A stretch of 64,000 nucleotides of DNA. Origin: Thioclava sp. ES.031. GTDB taxonomy: Bacteria > Pseudomonadota > Alphaproteobacteria > Rhodobacterales > Rhodobacteraceae. The notes under the pieces were generated by a model. The model was not told the DNA's origin and ran no database searches. It saw only the letters and a list, made by a program, of their open reading frames with translations. The stretch covers positions 754,001 to 818,000 of the forward strand of contig NZ_PDJO01000001.1 of assembly GCF_002563775.1 (NCBI RefSeq), given 5' to 3'. Shown in pieces: positions 1 through 8,391 of the stretch (its first letter is position 1; every line of letters begins with the position of its first letter). Position numbers and translations under genes: made by a program.

Positions 1-1509
1 CTCGCGCTGATATGGTGGCTGTTCGCCGCCATCATGGAACTATGGTCGGTTGTGCCATTCTGCAAGGCCGCTTGGGGGACTTTAGCCTTTCCAGCCATTG
101 GCCTAGTCCCTGTATCTTGGTTCTTGTTCGTCTATCGTTATGCGCGGGGCGAAACCGGCCCAATGGAGCGATGGCAAAAAGCGCTGCTTATTGTAGTTCC
201 GAGCTTCATTTCGCTTCTGTGCTTTACCAACCCATGGCACTGGCTGTTTTACAGCCGTGCATCGGCGCCGGTTTCAGATGTCCGAGGCGCCGCGCTTCAC
301 TATGATCACGGACCCTTTTTCGCCCTATCATCACTTCTGCTTTACGTATTTATTCTGGGCGGCTTCGTCATCCTCTTTCGCGCTGCCGCGCGCGCGCATG
401 GAAGCTACCGGCTCCATTTTTTGCAGATTTTCATTCTGACGATTGTGCCAATAGTTGCAAATATTGCCTATGTATTCAGCGGCTGGACTATCGCAGGAAT
501 CGATCCGACACCGTTCATGTTTTCGGTGATCCTGTTGCTTTATTCTCTACTGATTTTATCCAATCAAACGTTCCAGATCGCTTCAGTGGCACGGGATATG
601 GTCTTTGAAACCCTACCCAACGCAGTACTTGTCGTTGGTCGCGACGGACGTGTTTTGGAGCATAACGCGACAGCCACAGAACTGTTTTCGTTGCGAGATT
701 CGTCCAATATTCCCGCCAGCGAAATCCCAGGCCTTGAAAAATTGCTCGAAACGTTGATGCAAGCATATCAACCGGGTGCCGTAGAAGACGTCTTAATCGG
801 GACACGCGAATTCGAGGTGCAGACCTCGCACATTCCCAGACCCTTTGGATCAGATGACCGGTTTCTCGGTTGGCTCTTCGTTTTCTTCGATATTACAGAG
901 CGGAAAATTGCAACAAAAACGCTCAAGAAAGAATTGAGTGTGAATGATGAGAAGTTGCGCGATATGCGCATGGAACATCATCGTATTAAGAATGAAGCCC
1001 TATCGGACCCATTAACAGGACTACTTAATCGACGGGCTCTGTCGGACGAGTTCGACGAAATGGTCGCGTCGTGCAGCTTAGAAAAGGGGCCCATCATGGT
1101 GACGGTGATCGATATCGATCACTTTAAATCGATCAATGACCGTTTTGGCCATGCAGCTGGCGACCGCGCGCTCATTGCGGTTTCAGGAGCTTTGCGTCGG
1201 GCGTTCCGACGCGAAGACCGTCTTTTCCGGATCGGCGGCGAAGAGTTCGTGGTACTTTCTCCGAACCTCGACATCAAAACGCTCGAAGACCGCATTGAAG
1301 AGCTGCGTGAAATCATCTTTGCGGCCGGAGAAAATCTTGGCCTCGACGGTCTGGAGTTAAGGTTTTCTGCTGGGATCGCCGAACGTCCTCTTGATCGGAC
1401 AGCCTTGTCTGACCTGATTGATATGGCCGACAAACGACTTTACGCAGCCAAATCCGCTGGCCGCAACCGAACGATTGGCCCGGACGGCCATAATAACATA
1501 AGACATTGA
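1..1509 (+). CDS. Membrane-bound diguanylate cyclase (7TM sensor + PAS-like + GGDEF), 5'-partial
   Basis: The frame is open to the first base of the window, so the N-terminus lies outside; 502 codons are visible. The N-terminal part (about 200 residues) is a run of hydrophobic helices resembling the 7TM module (HisKA_7TM) found on bacterial sensors. A PAS-like segment follows, beginning near 'FETLPNAVLVV' and ending 'FFDITERK'. After a short charged linker comes a full GGDEF domain: 'DPLTGLLNRRAL', the metal-binding 'IDIDHFKSIND' and the active-site signature GGEEF around 1230-1245. GGEEF is a catalytically competent variant, so the product should make c-di-GMP from GTP. I see no separate RxxD inhibitory site immediately before the signature. 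It lies upstream of a GGDEF-EAL gene and the cellulose operon, which fits a role in activating cellulose synthesis; that link is inference. Confidence 0.88.
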   Translation, partial: LALIWWLFAAIMELWSVVPFCKAAWGTLAFPAIGLVPVSWFLFVYRYARGETGPMERWQKALLIVVPSFISLLCFTNPWHWLFYSRASAPVSDVRGAALHYDHGPFFALSSLLLYVFILGGFVILFRAAARAHGSYRLHFLQIFILTIVPIVANIAYVFSGWTIAGIDPTPFMFSVILLLYSLLILSNQTFQIASVARDMVFETLPNAVLVVGRDGRVLEHNATATELFSLRDSSNIPASEIPGLEKLLETLMQAYQPGAVEDVLIGTREFEVQTSHIPRPFGSDDRFLGWLFVFFDITERKIATKTLKKELSVNDEKLRDMRMEHHRIKNEALSDPLTGLLNRRALSDEFDEMVASCSLEKGPIMVTVIDIDHFKSINDRFGHAAGDRALIAVSGALRRAFRREDRLFRIGGEEFVVLSPNLDIKTLEDRIEELREIIFAAGENLGLDGLELRFSAGIAERPLDRTALSDLIDMADKRLYAAKSAGRNRTIGPDGHNNIRH

Positions 1510-1935
1510 TACAGATGCGCCGCACGGTACAATCGAACTTACGCGGCGCAATCTTGTGCCGGGGCAATTGCTTTGCCCCTATCCGACCTTACAGATCGGG
1601 GCAAAGCCAACCATACGCCGCCTCGGCGCGATGCTGCTCGCGATGCACATTGCGCGCCTCACTATTAGGGAAGACACGAACGGTGAACAGTAACATAAAA
1701 CGGCAAGATCATGCCTCGCGGACAAACGCCCGACAAAACCGGCCCAAAAACCAAAAACAGACACAAAGTTCGCGCCTCCGTGACCTAACGCCATGCTTGC
1801 TGTCTCGTCCGGCTTCCTGAAACCCGCTTGGCGGCCTCTCTCGCAAAGCCCTACCTTCATGGCACCGATGAAACGCCGTTCGCAACATGCCCTGCCGATC
1901 CCAGTTTGCCCCTTCAACACGCATCAGATTGACAT
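1510..1935. other. Intergenic region with one hairpin
   Basis: No convincing gene. It contains the hairpin at 1561-1579. The stretch 1680-1900 has short open frames on both strands with no recognisable product and no good ribosome binding site. Confidence 0.5.
1561..1579 (+). terminator. Hairpin after the diguanylate cyclase gene
   Basis: GGGGCAA pairs with TTGCCCC around a 5-base loop, about 50 bases after the stop codon. No T-tract follows, so it may be a weak terminator or an mRNA-stabilising hairpin. Confidence 0.4.
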
Positions 1936-4900
1936 ATGACACCGCTTCACTCCGAAACTGAGCCACAGCTGCGGCAGGACTATCTTGCGACGATGATGCG
2001 TCTGGCACTCAGCTCTACGGCGGAAAATTTCGAAGCATCCATTCACACGGCACTTCGACGCACAACGGAATTTTTCAAGGCCAGTCGCGCATATGTCTAT
2101 CAGATGCAAGAAAACGGGGCCCTGCACCTGATCGCTCAGTGGATTGCTGCGAGCGCGGTCGATCGGAACGCAGCGCCCTCAATATTGCCAGCCGCCGCAA
2201 TCTCACCTTGGCGTGATTTGCTGAATGACGGCTTTGGCACCCGTGTCCGCGCTGGCGAGCGCTTTCCTGAGCCCCTTGCCGGCACCACCTGGCTAATTCC
2301 TATGAACGGCGAAGCCGGGTTGACGGGCCTCATTGGGATAGAGAACGCCAGCCCGGCCAGTATCGACATTGAAGCAGAAAATCAGTTCCTTGGTGTTGTT
2401 GGAGAATTGGTGCAAACAACTATGCGCCAACTGGGCGGACGCAAAGATCAAAATGCGCATGTCCGCAGATTGATACCCTATATCGAGCCGACGCAAGTTG
2501 ATGCGGAACCACTGCAAGACCCGCACTGTATTTTCTGCGAACTGTCCGCCGGGGGGCGCGTAATGCGCATGGATGCCGCTGCACCCGAAATTGATATCGG
2601 ACCCGCCAACGCCGAGGCGAGAATGATGATCGAGGAGGTTTTTTCGTCCGAGTTGACGCACGAAATCCGCCAAGCAATACGTGACGTTGACACGAACGGC
2701 CCAATCCAAGCCCGCAGATTTGAGTTGAAGGCTGCGAAGGGCATCCGCAAATACGACCTTTCAGTCGCATGCTTACATCGTGACTCTGGCGACGAGGGAC
2801 CGAGGTATCAGGTGATCTTGCGTGAAGCCGGCTCTCGCATACCCCCTCCCGACGCCTCTAAACACCTTAGCCGCATCGTCGAGATGATCACGAATTTGAC
2901 GACAATCGTCGATACCGAACAGCGGATTGTCTGGACCAACACCGCATTCGAAGAGCAAACGGGCTACGCGCTGCGCAACATCCGCGGGCTCGATCTGAGT
3001 GATTTGCTGATAGGCGAGGCGAGCAATCGCGAGACCGTACGAAATGTGAGGCGTGCGATCTCTGAAGGCAAGCCGTTTGAGGGAGAGAACATCAATTACG
3101 ATGCAGCGGGAACGCCCTATTGGGTGACGTTCAACATGCAGCCACTCAAAGACACAACAGGCCAACTCTCTGGCTTTGTCTTTGTTGAAACAGTGATCAC
3201 CAAAAGCCGCGAACTTGAAAGCACGCTGCGAGCTGAGCGTGACTTTCTTGCCGCTATCACCGAGACCGGCATCTCTGCAATCATCGCCTGCAACAGCGCA
3301 GGCGAATGCGTTTTTGCGAATGACGAAGCCAGACGGCTTTTGCAGACAGAAACGAGCGGCACCTTCCCGCCCGCCAGGGACTGGCCTCTAGCCCCTTTGA
3401 GCGACGACGCGGCTACCGCCCCTTATTCAGCACTCTCGCAAGTGATGGAAAGCGGGGCGAAGATCCGAAATATGATTATGGCACTAAACATGCCCGGCAA
3501 GGCCCAGCGCGTCCTGTCGATCAATGCCTCCCCGCTCACCGAGGCAGCGTCAAACGCGCGCATGCTTATCATCATGACGGATATAAGCCTTCAGTACGAG
3601 GCCGAAGAGGTCAAACGCCGCGCTGCAGCCAAGGCGCTTCACGACGCAGAATACGACAAGCTGAGCGGTCTTCCAAATCACCCCCATATGAAACGCCTGC
3701 TTGCATCGGCAATGACCGAGAGCTCCCAGGCCCCTTCCGAACTTTACTTTGCAATCATCGACCTTGATCGCTTCAAGCAGATCAAAACAGTCCTTGGATA
3801 TGATCTCGGCGACGACCTCGTGCGAGCCACAGCAGCGCGACTGCGCAAGATTGCCCGCAAGGACATGGTAATAGCGAGATTTGGAGACGACTCCTTTGCA
3901 TGTTTTTTCCGAAAGCCTCAAAACGAGGCCAAGGACCTGTTGAACCAAATCTGCTTGGCCATCACCGAACCGTTCGACCTGCACGACACCACGATCTTCA
4001 TCACCGCCAGTATCGGCGTAACCACCCACAACTCAGCAGAAGCCTCCCCCCAAGCCTTGATCCGGCAGGCGGGAATGGCGAATGACTCGGCAAAGTCTGC
4101 GGGCGGCAATCGATACATCCTCTACACCCAGACAATGGACGCCCAGTTCTCGCGCCGCAGCGCCGTTTTGCAAGCGATGCGGCACGCTCTGCAAAGCGAT
4201 CAGTTTGAACTGGCCTTCCAACCAAAATTCTCCCTGTCCGATGGTTTCGCGCTTGTTGGGACCGAGGCCCTTTTGCGCTGGAACTCTCCAGCTCTCGGCA
4301 GAGTTAGCCCCGCCGAATTCATTCCGATCGCGGACGCCGCGGGGCTAATCTCGGAAATTGACTTCCATGTGTTAGGGATGTTCGCACGTCAGCTTGGCAG
4401 CTGGTTGAGAGACGGGTTTGAGGTCAAAGCCAGCGTGAATCTCTCTCCGCAAAGCTTCGAAAACCCCACTTTGGCACCACATCTTTTAGAGCTTATATCC
4501 ACGCATGGCGTACCTTTCTCGAACGTCATAATCGAGATCACAGAAACCTCTCTTGTGTCGTCGTCGCAAAATGCGTTTCATAATATTGATCAATTTCGAC
4601 AAGCAGGCATCCGCCTTTCGATTGACGATTTCGGTACCGGCTATTCATCGCTCAGCTATCTGCAGCGACTGATCGTCTCAGAGATTAAAATCGACAAAAG
4701 CTTCATCGAGGGGCTTGGTCGCGCCGATGGAGCCGAAGATTCGGAGACCATCGTCCGCGCGATCTTGAAGCTAGCCAACTCCTTTGGATTGCGCTGCGTT
4801 GCCGAGGGCGTCGAGAACATGGCCCAATTGAGATGGCTGAAGGCCGAAGGCTGCCATACGATCCAAGGGTATCTTAGCGGCAAGCCCATGCCCCCTGAAA

Positions 4901-4965
4901 CCTTTGCTGCGACCGCCTATCGACGTGGCGCCTCACTCAACCCAACGGGGAAGAGCGGAGCCTAA
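1936..4965 (+). CDS. GAF-PAS-GGDEF-EAL c-di-GMP phosphodiesterase-type protein
   Basis: 1009 residues, soluble (no membrane helix seen). A GAF-like sensor fills roughly residues 15-165. A PAS domain follows near 310-420 ('TIVDTEQRIVWTNTAFEEQTGY', continuing to 'FVETVITKSRELE'), then a second weaker PAS near 435-550. The GGDEF domain (about 565-730) carries the degenerate signature GDDSF near residue 650, so it is probably not a cyclase and may only bind GTP. The EAL domain (about 735-990) is intact: 'TEALLRWN' near residue 775, 'DDFGTGYSSLSYL', 'IKIDKSF' and 'EGVEN' are all present, so c-di-GMP hydrolysis is expected. It sits between a cyclase and the cellulose genes, the layout known from Komagataeibacter and other cellulose makers. 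The start is the ATG at 1936; its ribosome binding site is weak. Confidence 0.88.
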   Translation: MTPLHSETEPQLRQDYLATMMRLALSSTAENFEASIHTALRRTTEFFKASRAYVYQMQENGALHLIAQWIAASAVDRNAAPSILPAAAISPWRDLLNDGFGTRVRAGERFPEPLAGTTWLIPMNGEAGLTGLIGIENASPASIDIEAENQFLGVVGELVQTTMRQLGGRKDQNAHVRRLIPYIEPTQVDAEPLQDPHCIFCELSAGGRVMRMDAAAPEIDIGPANAEARMMIEEVFSSELTHEIRQAIRDVDTNGPIQARRFELKAAKGIRKYDLSVACLHRDSGDEGPRYQVILREAGSRIPPPDASKHLSRIVEMITNLTTIVDTEQRIVWTNTAFEEQTGYALRNIRGLDLSDLLIGEASNRETVRNVRRAISEGKPFEGENINYDAAGTPYWVTFNMQPLKDTTGQLSGFVFVETVITKSRELESTLRAERDFLAAITETGISAIIACNSAGECVFANDEARRLLQTETSGTFPPARDWPLAPLSDDAATAPYSALSQVMESGAKIRNMIMALNMPGKAQRVLSINASPLTEAASNARMLIIMTDISLQYEAEEVKRRAAAKALHDAEYDKLSGLPNHPHMKRLLASAMTESSQAPSELYFAIIDLDRFKQIKTVLGYDLGDDLVRATAARLRKIARKDMVIARFGDDSFACFFRKPQNEAKDLLNQICLAITEPFDLHDTTIFITASIGVTTHNSAEASPQALIRQAGMANDSAKSAGGNRYILYTQTMDAQFSRRSAVLQAMRHALQSDQFELAFQPKFSLSDGFALVGTEALLRWNSPALGRVSPAEFIPIADAAGLISEIDFHVLGMFARQLGSWLRDGFEVKASVNLSPQSFENPTLAPHLLELISTHGVPFSNVIIEITETSLVSSSQNAFHNIDQFRQAGIRLSIDDFGTGYSSLSYLQRLIVSEIKIDKSFIEGLGRADGAEDSETIVRAILKLANSFGLRCVAEGVENMAQLRWLKAEGCHTIQGYLSGKPMPPETFAATAYRRGASLNPTGKSGA

Positions 4966-5235
4966 GCAACGTTCAGCCCAAAGCAGGCTTGACGAAAGTT
5001 CGTCGATTTGCACATCACGCCCACAACCATCGAGAAGGAAAGGGTCACAGACGCACCTGACCAACTCGGGGCCAAGACCAAGGCCAACACACCCTTCAAC
5101 CTCCTAAAAAGACTGACTAAAATCAAATCAAATTTCTAGTCGCGATAACTTGCAACGCTCTACCAGCGGGCAGACTTCGCAATGCGTTTCGGAGCAGGCA
5201 AAAAAGCAACAAAATCGACAAAGACCTCAATGCAC

Positions 5236-5252
5236 ATAGAAATCATTTCTAT
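5236..5252. promoter_or_regulatory. Perfect 17-bp palindrome upstream of bcsN (candidate operator)
   Basis: ATAGAAAT-C-ATTTCTAT is a perfect inverted repeat with a single central base, about 75 bp before the bcsN start. The binding protein is unknown. Confidence 0.5.
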
Positions 5253-5263
5253 ACTCTAATACT

Positions 5264-5273
5264 ACATGCATGT
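5264..5273. promoter_or_regulatory. Perfect 10-bp palindrome upstream of bcsN
   Basis: ACATGCATGT, self-complementary, lies 11 bp after the 17-bp palindrome and about 50 bp before the bcsN ATG. It could be a second operator half or a site for another regulator. Confidence 0.35.
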
Positions 5274-5324
5274 GTCTATCCTCAACTTTCAACCTATGGG
5301 CGTTCAACACAACAAGCGAAAGAG

Positions 5325-6008
5325 ATGGACGTGACGACAAGAAACGCGGTTTCTCTTGCGAATATTTTCCTGCGCAGAGCGGTGCTAGGTGGGGTATTGG
5401 CTCTTGCAGCCTGCACCTCCGCCCCCTCGTTTTCGCAGCTTGGCTCCGCAGTGCAAACAACCACACAATATGCACTTGGCCGCCTAAGCCAGCTTTGGGC
5501 ATCTCCTGAAGATGCGTTGATCATGTTGCACCGTCAGGTGGGCACGGAATACGAGCAGAAAATTGGTTTGGCAAACCCTACGACACTGCCGGGAGATAAT
5601 TTCTTGCTCCTAATGGCGCTCGCTACGAATGGACGGACGACAGGACGGTTCGAGCTGAACCAGTTCATCGAACACGCAGGCGGCGTGCCCGCTCCCTTCA
5701 AAAAAATCGACGAACGAAACCTTCGCAGCACCACCGACAGCCTCGGCGTCTATTTCTGGCAGGAATATGATGCCGGAAGGCAGACACGCTGTGTCTTGGC
5801 ATTTCGTCGCCTAGAGCCCCATGCCCGCGTTCTGCCGAAGGGGGCCAACGCGATGGATGTGATGCTGCGCAATTGCGTCCATGGCTCCACCCAAACAGCG
5901 TTGAAACCTATTCAAGATGCTCAAATCCGACTTGGTGTGGTGGCAGATGTAAGCACGCGGTCGGGTGGCAATCTGACATTGTCACCCCTTGCGGCGCCTT
6001 TGCAATGA
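5325..6008 (+). CDS. bcsN: Cellulose biosynthesis lipoprotein BcsN
   Basis: 227 residues. The N-terminus is a lipoprotein signal peptide: a hydrophobic stretch ending in a lipobox 'ALAAC' with Cys near residue 30, so the mature protein should be a lipid-anchored envelope protein. The overall sequence and its place directly before bcsA match the BcsN family known from rhizobial and other alphaproteobacterial cellulose operons. Its molecular role is poorly understood; it is thought to be an accessory export or assembly factor. The start is the first ATG after the palindromes. An alternative bcsA start at 5989 would overlap its 3' end by 20 bases. Confidence 0.75.
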   Translation: MDVTTRNAVSLANIFLRRAVLGGVLALAACTSAPSFSQLGSAVQTTTQYALGRLSQLWASPEDALIMLHRQVGTEYEQKIGLANPTTLPGDNFLLLMALATNGRTTGRFELNQFIEHAGGVPAPFKKIDERNLRSTTDSLGVYFWQEYDAGRQTRCVLAFRRLEPHARVLPKGANAMDVMLRNCVHGSTQTALKPIQDAQIRLGVVADVSTRSGGNLTLSPLAAPLQ

Positions 6009-6042
6009 CGCGGCCGATCCATCACGAAAGCAGACCTTGACA

Positions 6043-8391
6043 ATGAGCTTATTTGGCGCCCGAAGCACCACGCGAAATGCACCTACATTCATTTTGTGGT
6101 GTCTTGTTCTCGTTCCCATCGCCGTTCTGATCAGTGTGCCCACTTCGGTCTCGGGTCAGGCCTTCTTGGGTATTGTTGCGGTCGCCACGGTCGCGATCCT
6201 CAAGCCGTTCGCCACAAAGATCATCCCGCGCTTCGCACTCTTGGCTACGGCCTCGGTGATCATCTCGCGCTACTGGATATGGCGGGTCACCGAAACTTTG
6301 CCCGATCCTTCGGTTTCGGTATCCTTCTTCGTTGCCTTGCTTTTGTTGTTGGTCGAAACCTATTCAATCCTCGTATTTTTCCTGAACGCCTTCATCTCGG
6401 CGGACCCGACCGAACGGCCGTTCCCTCCCCAAGTGTCGCCCGAGAAGTTGCCGACGGTCGATATTCTGGTGCCCTCCTATAACGAGCCGGTCGAGATGCT
6501 GAGCGTCACGCTCGCCGCAGCCAAGAACATGATCTACCCGCCCGAGAAACGCACGGTCGTCCTATGTGACGACGGGGGGACCGACCAACGCTGCAACTCC
6601 TCAGACCCTCAACTGGCTGCAGCATCCCGCAAGCGGCGGGCAGAACTTCAGGCGCTCTGTGCCAATCTTGGCGTGAAATACTCCACCCGGGCACGCAACG
6701 AAAATGCCAAGGCCGGAAACATGAGTGCAGCGCTGGAAACGCTGTCGGGGGATCTCGTCGTTGTGTTCGATGCCGACCACGTTCCTTCGCGAGACTTTCT
6801 CGCACGTACCGTAGGGTATTTCGTCGACGATCCGAAACTTTTCTTGGTCCAGACACCCCACTTTTTCATCAACAGCGATCCTATTGAGCGCAATCTGCGG
6901 CTACCGCGCAACTGCCCCCCTGAAAATGAGATGTTCTATTCTCAGATCCACCGCGGACTGGATCGCTGGGGCGGAGCCTTCTTTTGCGGCTCGGCCGCCG
7001 TACTGAGGCGCGCGGCCTTGGACAGCGTTGGCGGTTTTGCCGGTGAGACGATCACGGAAGATGCCGAAACGGCGCTGGAGATCCACGCCTCCGGCTGGAA
7101 GAGTTTTTACCTCAACCGAGCCATGATTGCAGGATTGCAGCCCGAAACTTTTGCTTCTTTCATTCAGCAACGCGGCCGATGGGCCGCAGGCATGATGCAG
7201 ATGCTAATGCTTAAGAACCCGCTATTTCGGAAAGGTCTGCGGCTGCCTCAACGGCTATGCTACATCAATTCGATGAGCTTCTGGCTGTTTCCGTTGATGC
7301 GGCTCACTTATCTTTACGTTCCGCTTATCTACCTGTTCTTCGGGGTTGAGATTTTTGTAGCAACCTTCCCAGAAGTAATGGCCTATATGCTGAGTTATCT
7401 CGCGATTGCCTTTATGGTTCAGAACGCAATTTACAAGCGTTTTCGCTGGCCACTCATCTCGGAAATATACGAGATCGCGCAAGCGCCCTACCTCGCCCGG
7501 GCAGTACTCCGGACGGTGCTGCGACCGCGCGGGGCACGGTTCAACGTTACCGCCAAGGATGAGACGCTGAACGAGGATTACATCTCACCGATTCACTGGC
7601 CATTGACCTTTCAATGGTTAGCCATGCTATCCGGGGTCGTGGCGCTCGTGGTACGCTGGATGTTGTTCCCCGGCGACCGACCCGTGCTAAGCGTCGTGGG
7701 CGGATGGGCTGTTTTCAATTTCCTTATGGCGTCCGTCGCTTACAGCGCCATTTCAGAGAAACAGCAGCGACGGGCCTCGCCACGTGTGGACATGAATGTT
7801 GCCGGAAAAATGTGGTCGGCCGAAGGCCTGGAAACCGATGTGCCTCTGGAAGCGCCTGTTACTATTAAGGATGCTTCGACCACCGGTGTTCGTTTGTTGC
7901 TGGAGCAAGCCGTTGCTAACCCAAAGCTTCAAGCGGGCAGCCGTGTCTATTTCCAGCCGAAATTCGTGAATTCGCCACATCTGGAGGCCCCGGTTCTGGC
8001 ACGTATCAGAACGGTCTCCTCCACACCCAATGGACAGATGCTTGGGTTGGTGCTGGAGGCCGGACAACCACAGAATGTTCAAGAAGCCGTTGCCTTCCTG
8101 ATCTTTGGCGACAGCGAGAACTGGCTTCGGGTTCGACGCTCATTGGAGACTGGCAAGGGCGTGATCACGGGATTTGCCTTTGCGGGATCGCTATTCATCC
8201 GCGGCTTTCCTAATTTGCTGCTGGAGCTTGGACGCGCCTTTGCTCGGCGCAATAACGTCGACGCTACCGGAGTGGCGGAACGCCCCCCTGCGCACCTCCT
8301 GGCCTTCGGTGTGGATATCGATGCCCAAGAGCGTGAGGAGCGTCAACGTGCCCTCGAAGAGGCCAACGCAGCCAAAGAGAGCGTTTTGTGA
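6043..8391 (+). CDS. bcsA: Cellulose synthase catalytic subunit BcsA (GT2 + PilZ)
   Basis: 782 residues from the ATG at 6043; an in-frame start at 5989 inside bcsN is possible but adds a non-hydrophobic tail. Four N-terminal helices are followed by the GT2 domain with all processive signatures: 'CDDGGTD' near residue 175, 'DADH' near 243, 'TEDAET' near 338 and 'QQRGRW' near 375. More transmembrane helices follow. The C-terminal PilZ domain has 'RRASPR' (RxxxR) near 575 and 'DASTTG' (DxSxxG) near 610, so c-di-GMP binding is expected. The enzyme polymerises UDP-glucose into beta-1,4-glucan and threads it across the inner membrane with BcsB. Its stop codon overlaps the bcsB start by one base. 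The Rhodobacter sphaeroides enzyme is the structural model for this type. Confidence 0.95.
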   Translation: MSLFGARSTTRNAPTFILWCLVLVPIAVLISVPTSVSGQAFLGIVAVATVAILKPFATKIIPRFALLATASVIISRYWIWRVTETLPDPSVSVSFFVALLLLLVETYSILVFFLNAFISADPTERPFPPQVSPEKLPTVDILVPSYNEPVEMLSVTLAAAKNMIYPPEKRTVVLCDDGGTDQRCNSSDPQLAAASRKRRAELQALCANLGVKYSTRARNENAKAGNMSAALETLSGDLVVVFDADHVPSRDFLARTVGYFVDDPKLFLVQTPHFFINSDPIERNLRLPRNCPPENEMFYSQIHRGLDRWGGAFFCGSAAVLRRAALDSVGGFAGETITEDAETALEIHASGWKSFYLNRAMIAGLQPETFASFIQQRGRWAAGMMQMLMLKNPLFRKGLRLPQRLCYINSMSFWLFPLMRLTYLYVPLIYLFFGVEIFVATFPEVMAYMLSYLAIAFMVQNAIYKRFRWPLISEIYEIAQAPYLARAVLRTVLRPRGARFNVTAKDETLNEDYISPIHWPLTFQWLAMLSGVVALVVRWMLFPGDRPVLSVVGGWAVFNFLMASVAYSAISEKQQRRASPRVDMNVAGKMWSAEGLETDVPLEAPVTIKDASTTGVRLLLEQAVANPKLQAGSRVYFQPKFVNSPHLEAPVLARIRTVSSTPNGQMLGLVLEAGQPQNVQEAVAFLIFGDSENWLRVRRSLETGKGVITGFAFAGSLFIRGFPNLLLELGRAFARRNNVDATGVAERPPAHLLAFGVDIDAQEREERQRALEEANAAKESVL

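Larger units (their letters stand above)
4966..5324. other. Promoter region of the cellulose operon
   Basis: No gene is apparent. It is AT-rich and contains an inverted repeat GACGAA-AG-TTCGTC at 4991-5004, just after the GGDEF-EAL gene, plus the two palindromes listed separately at 5236-5252 and 5264-5273. Confidence 0.5.
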
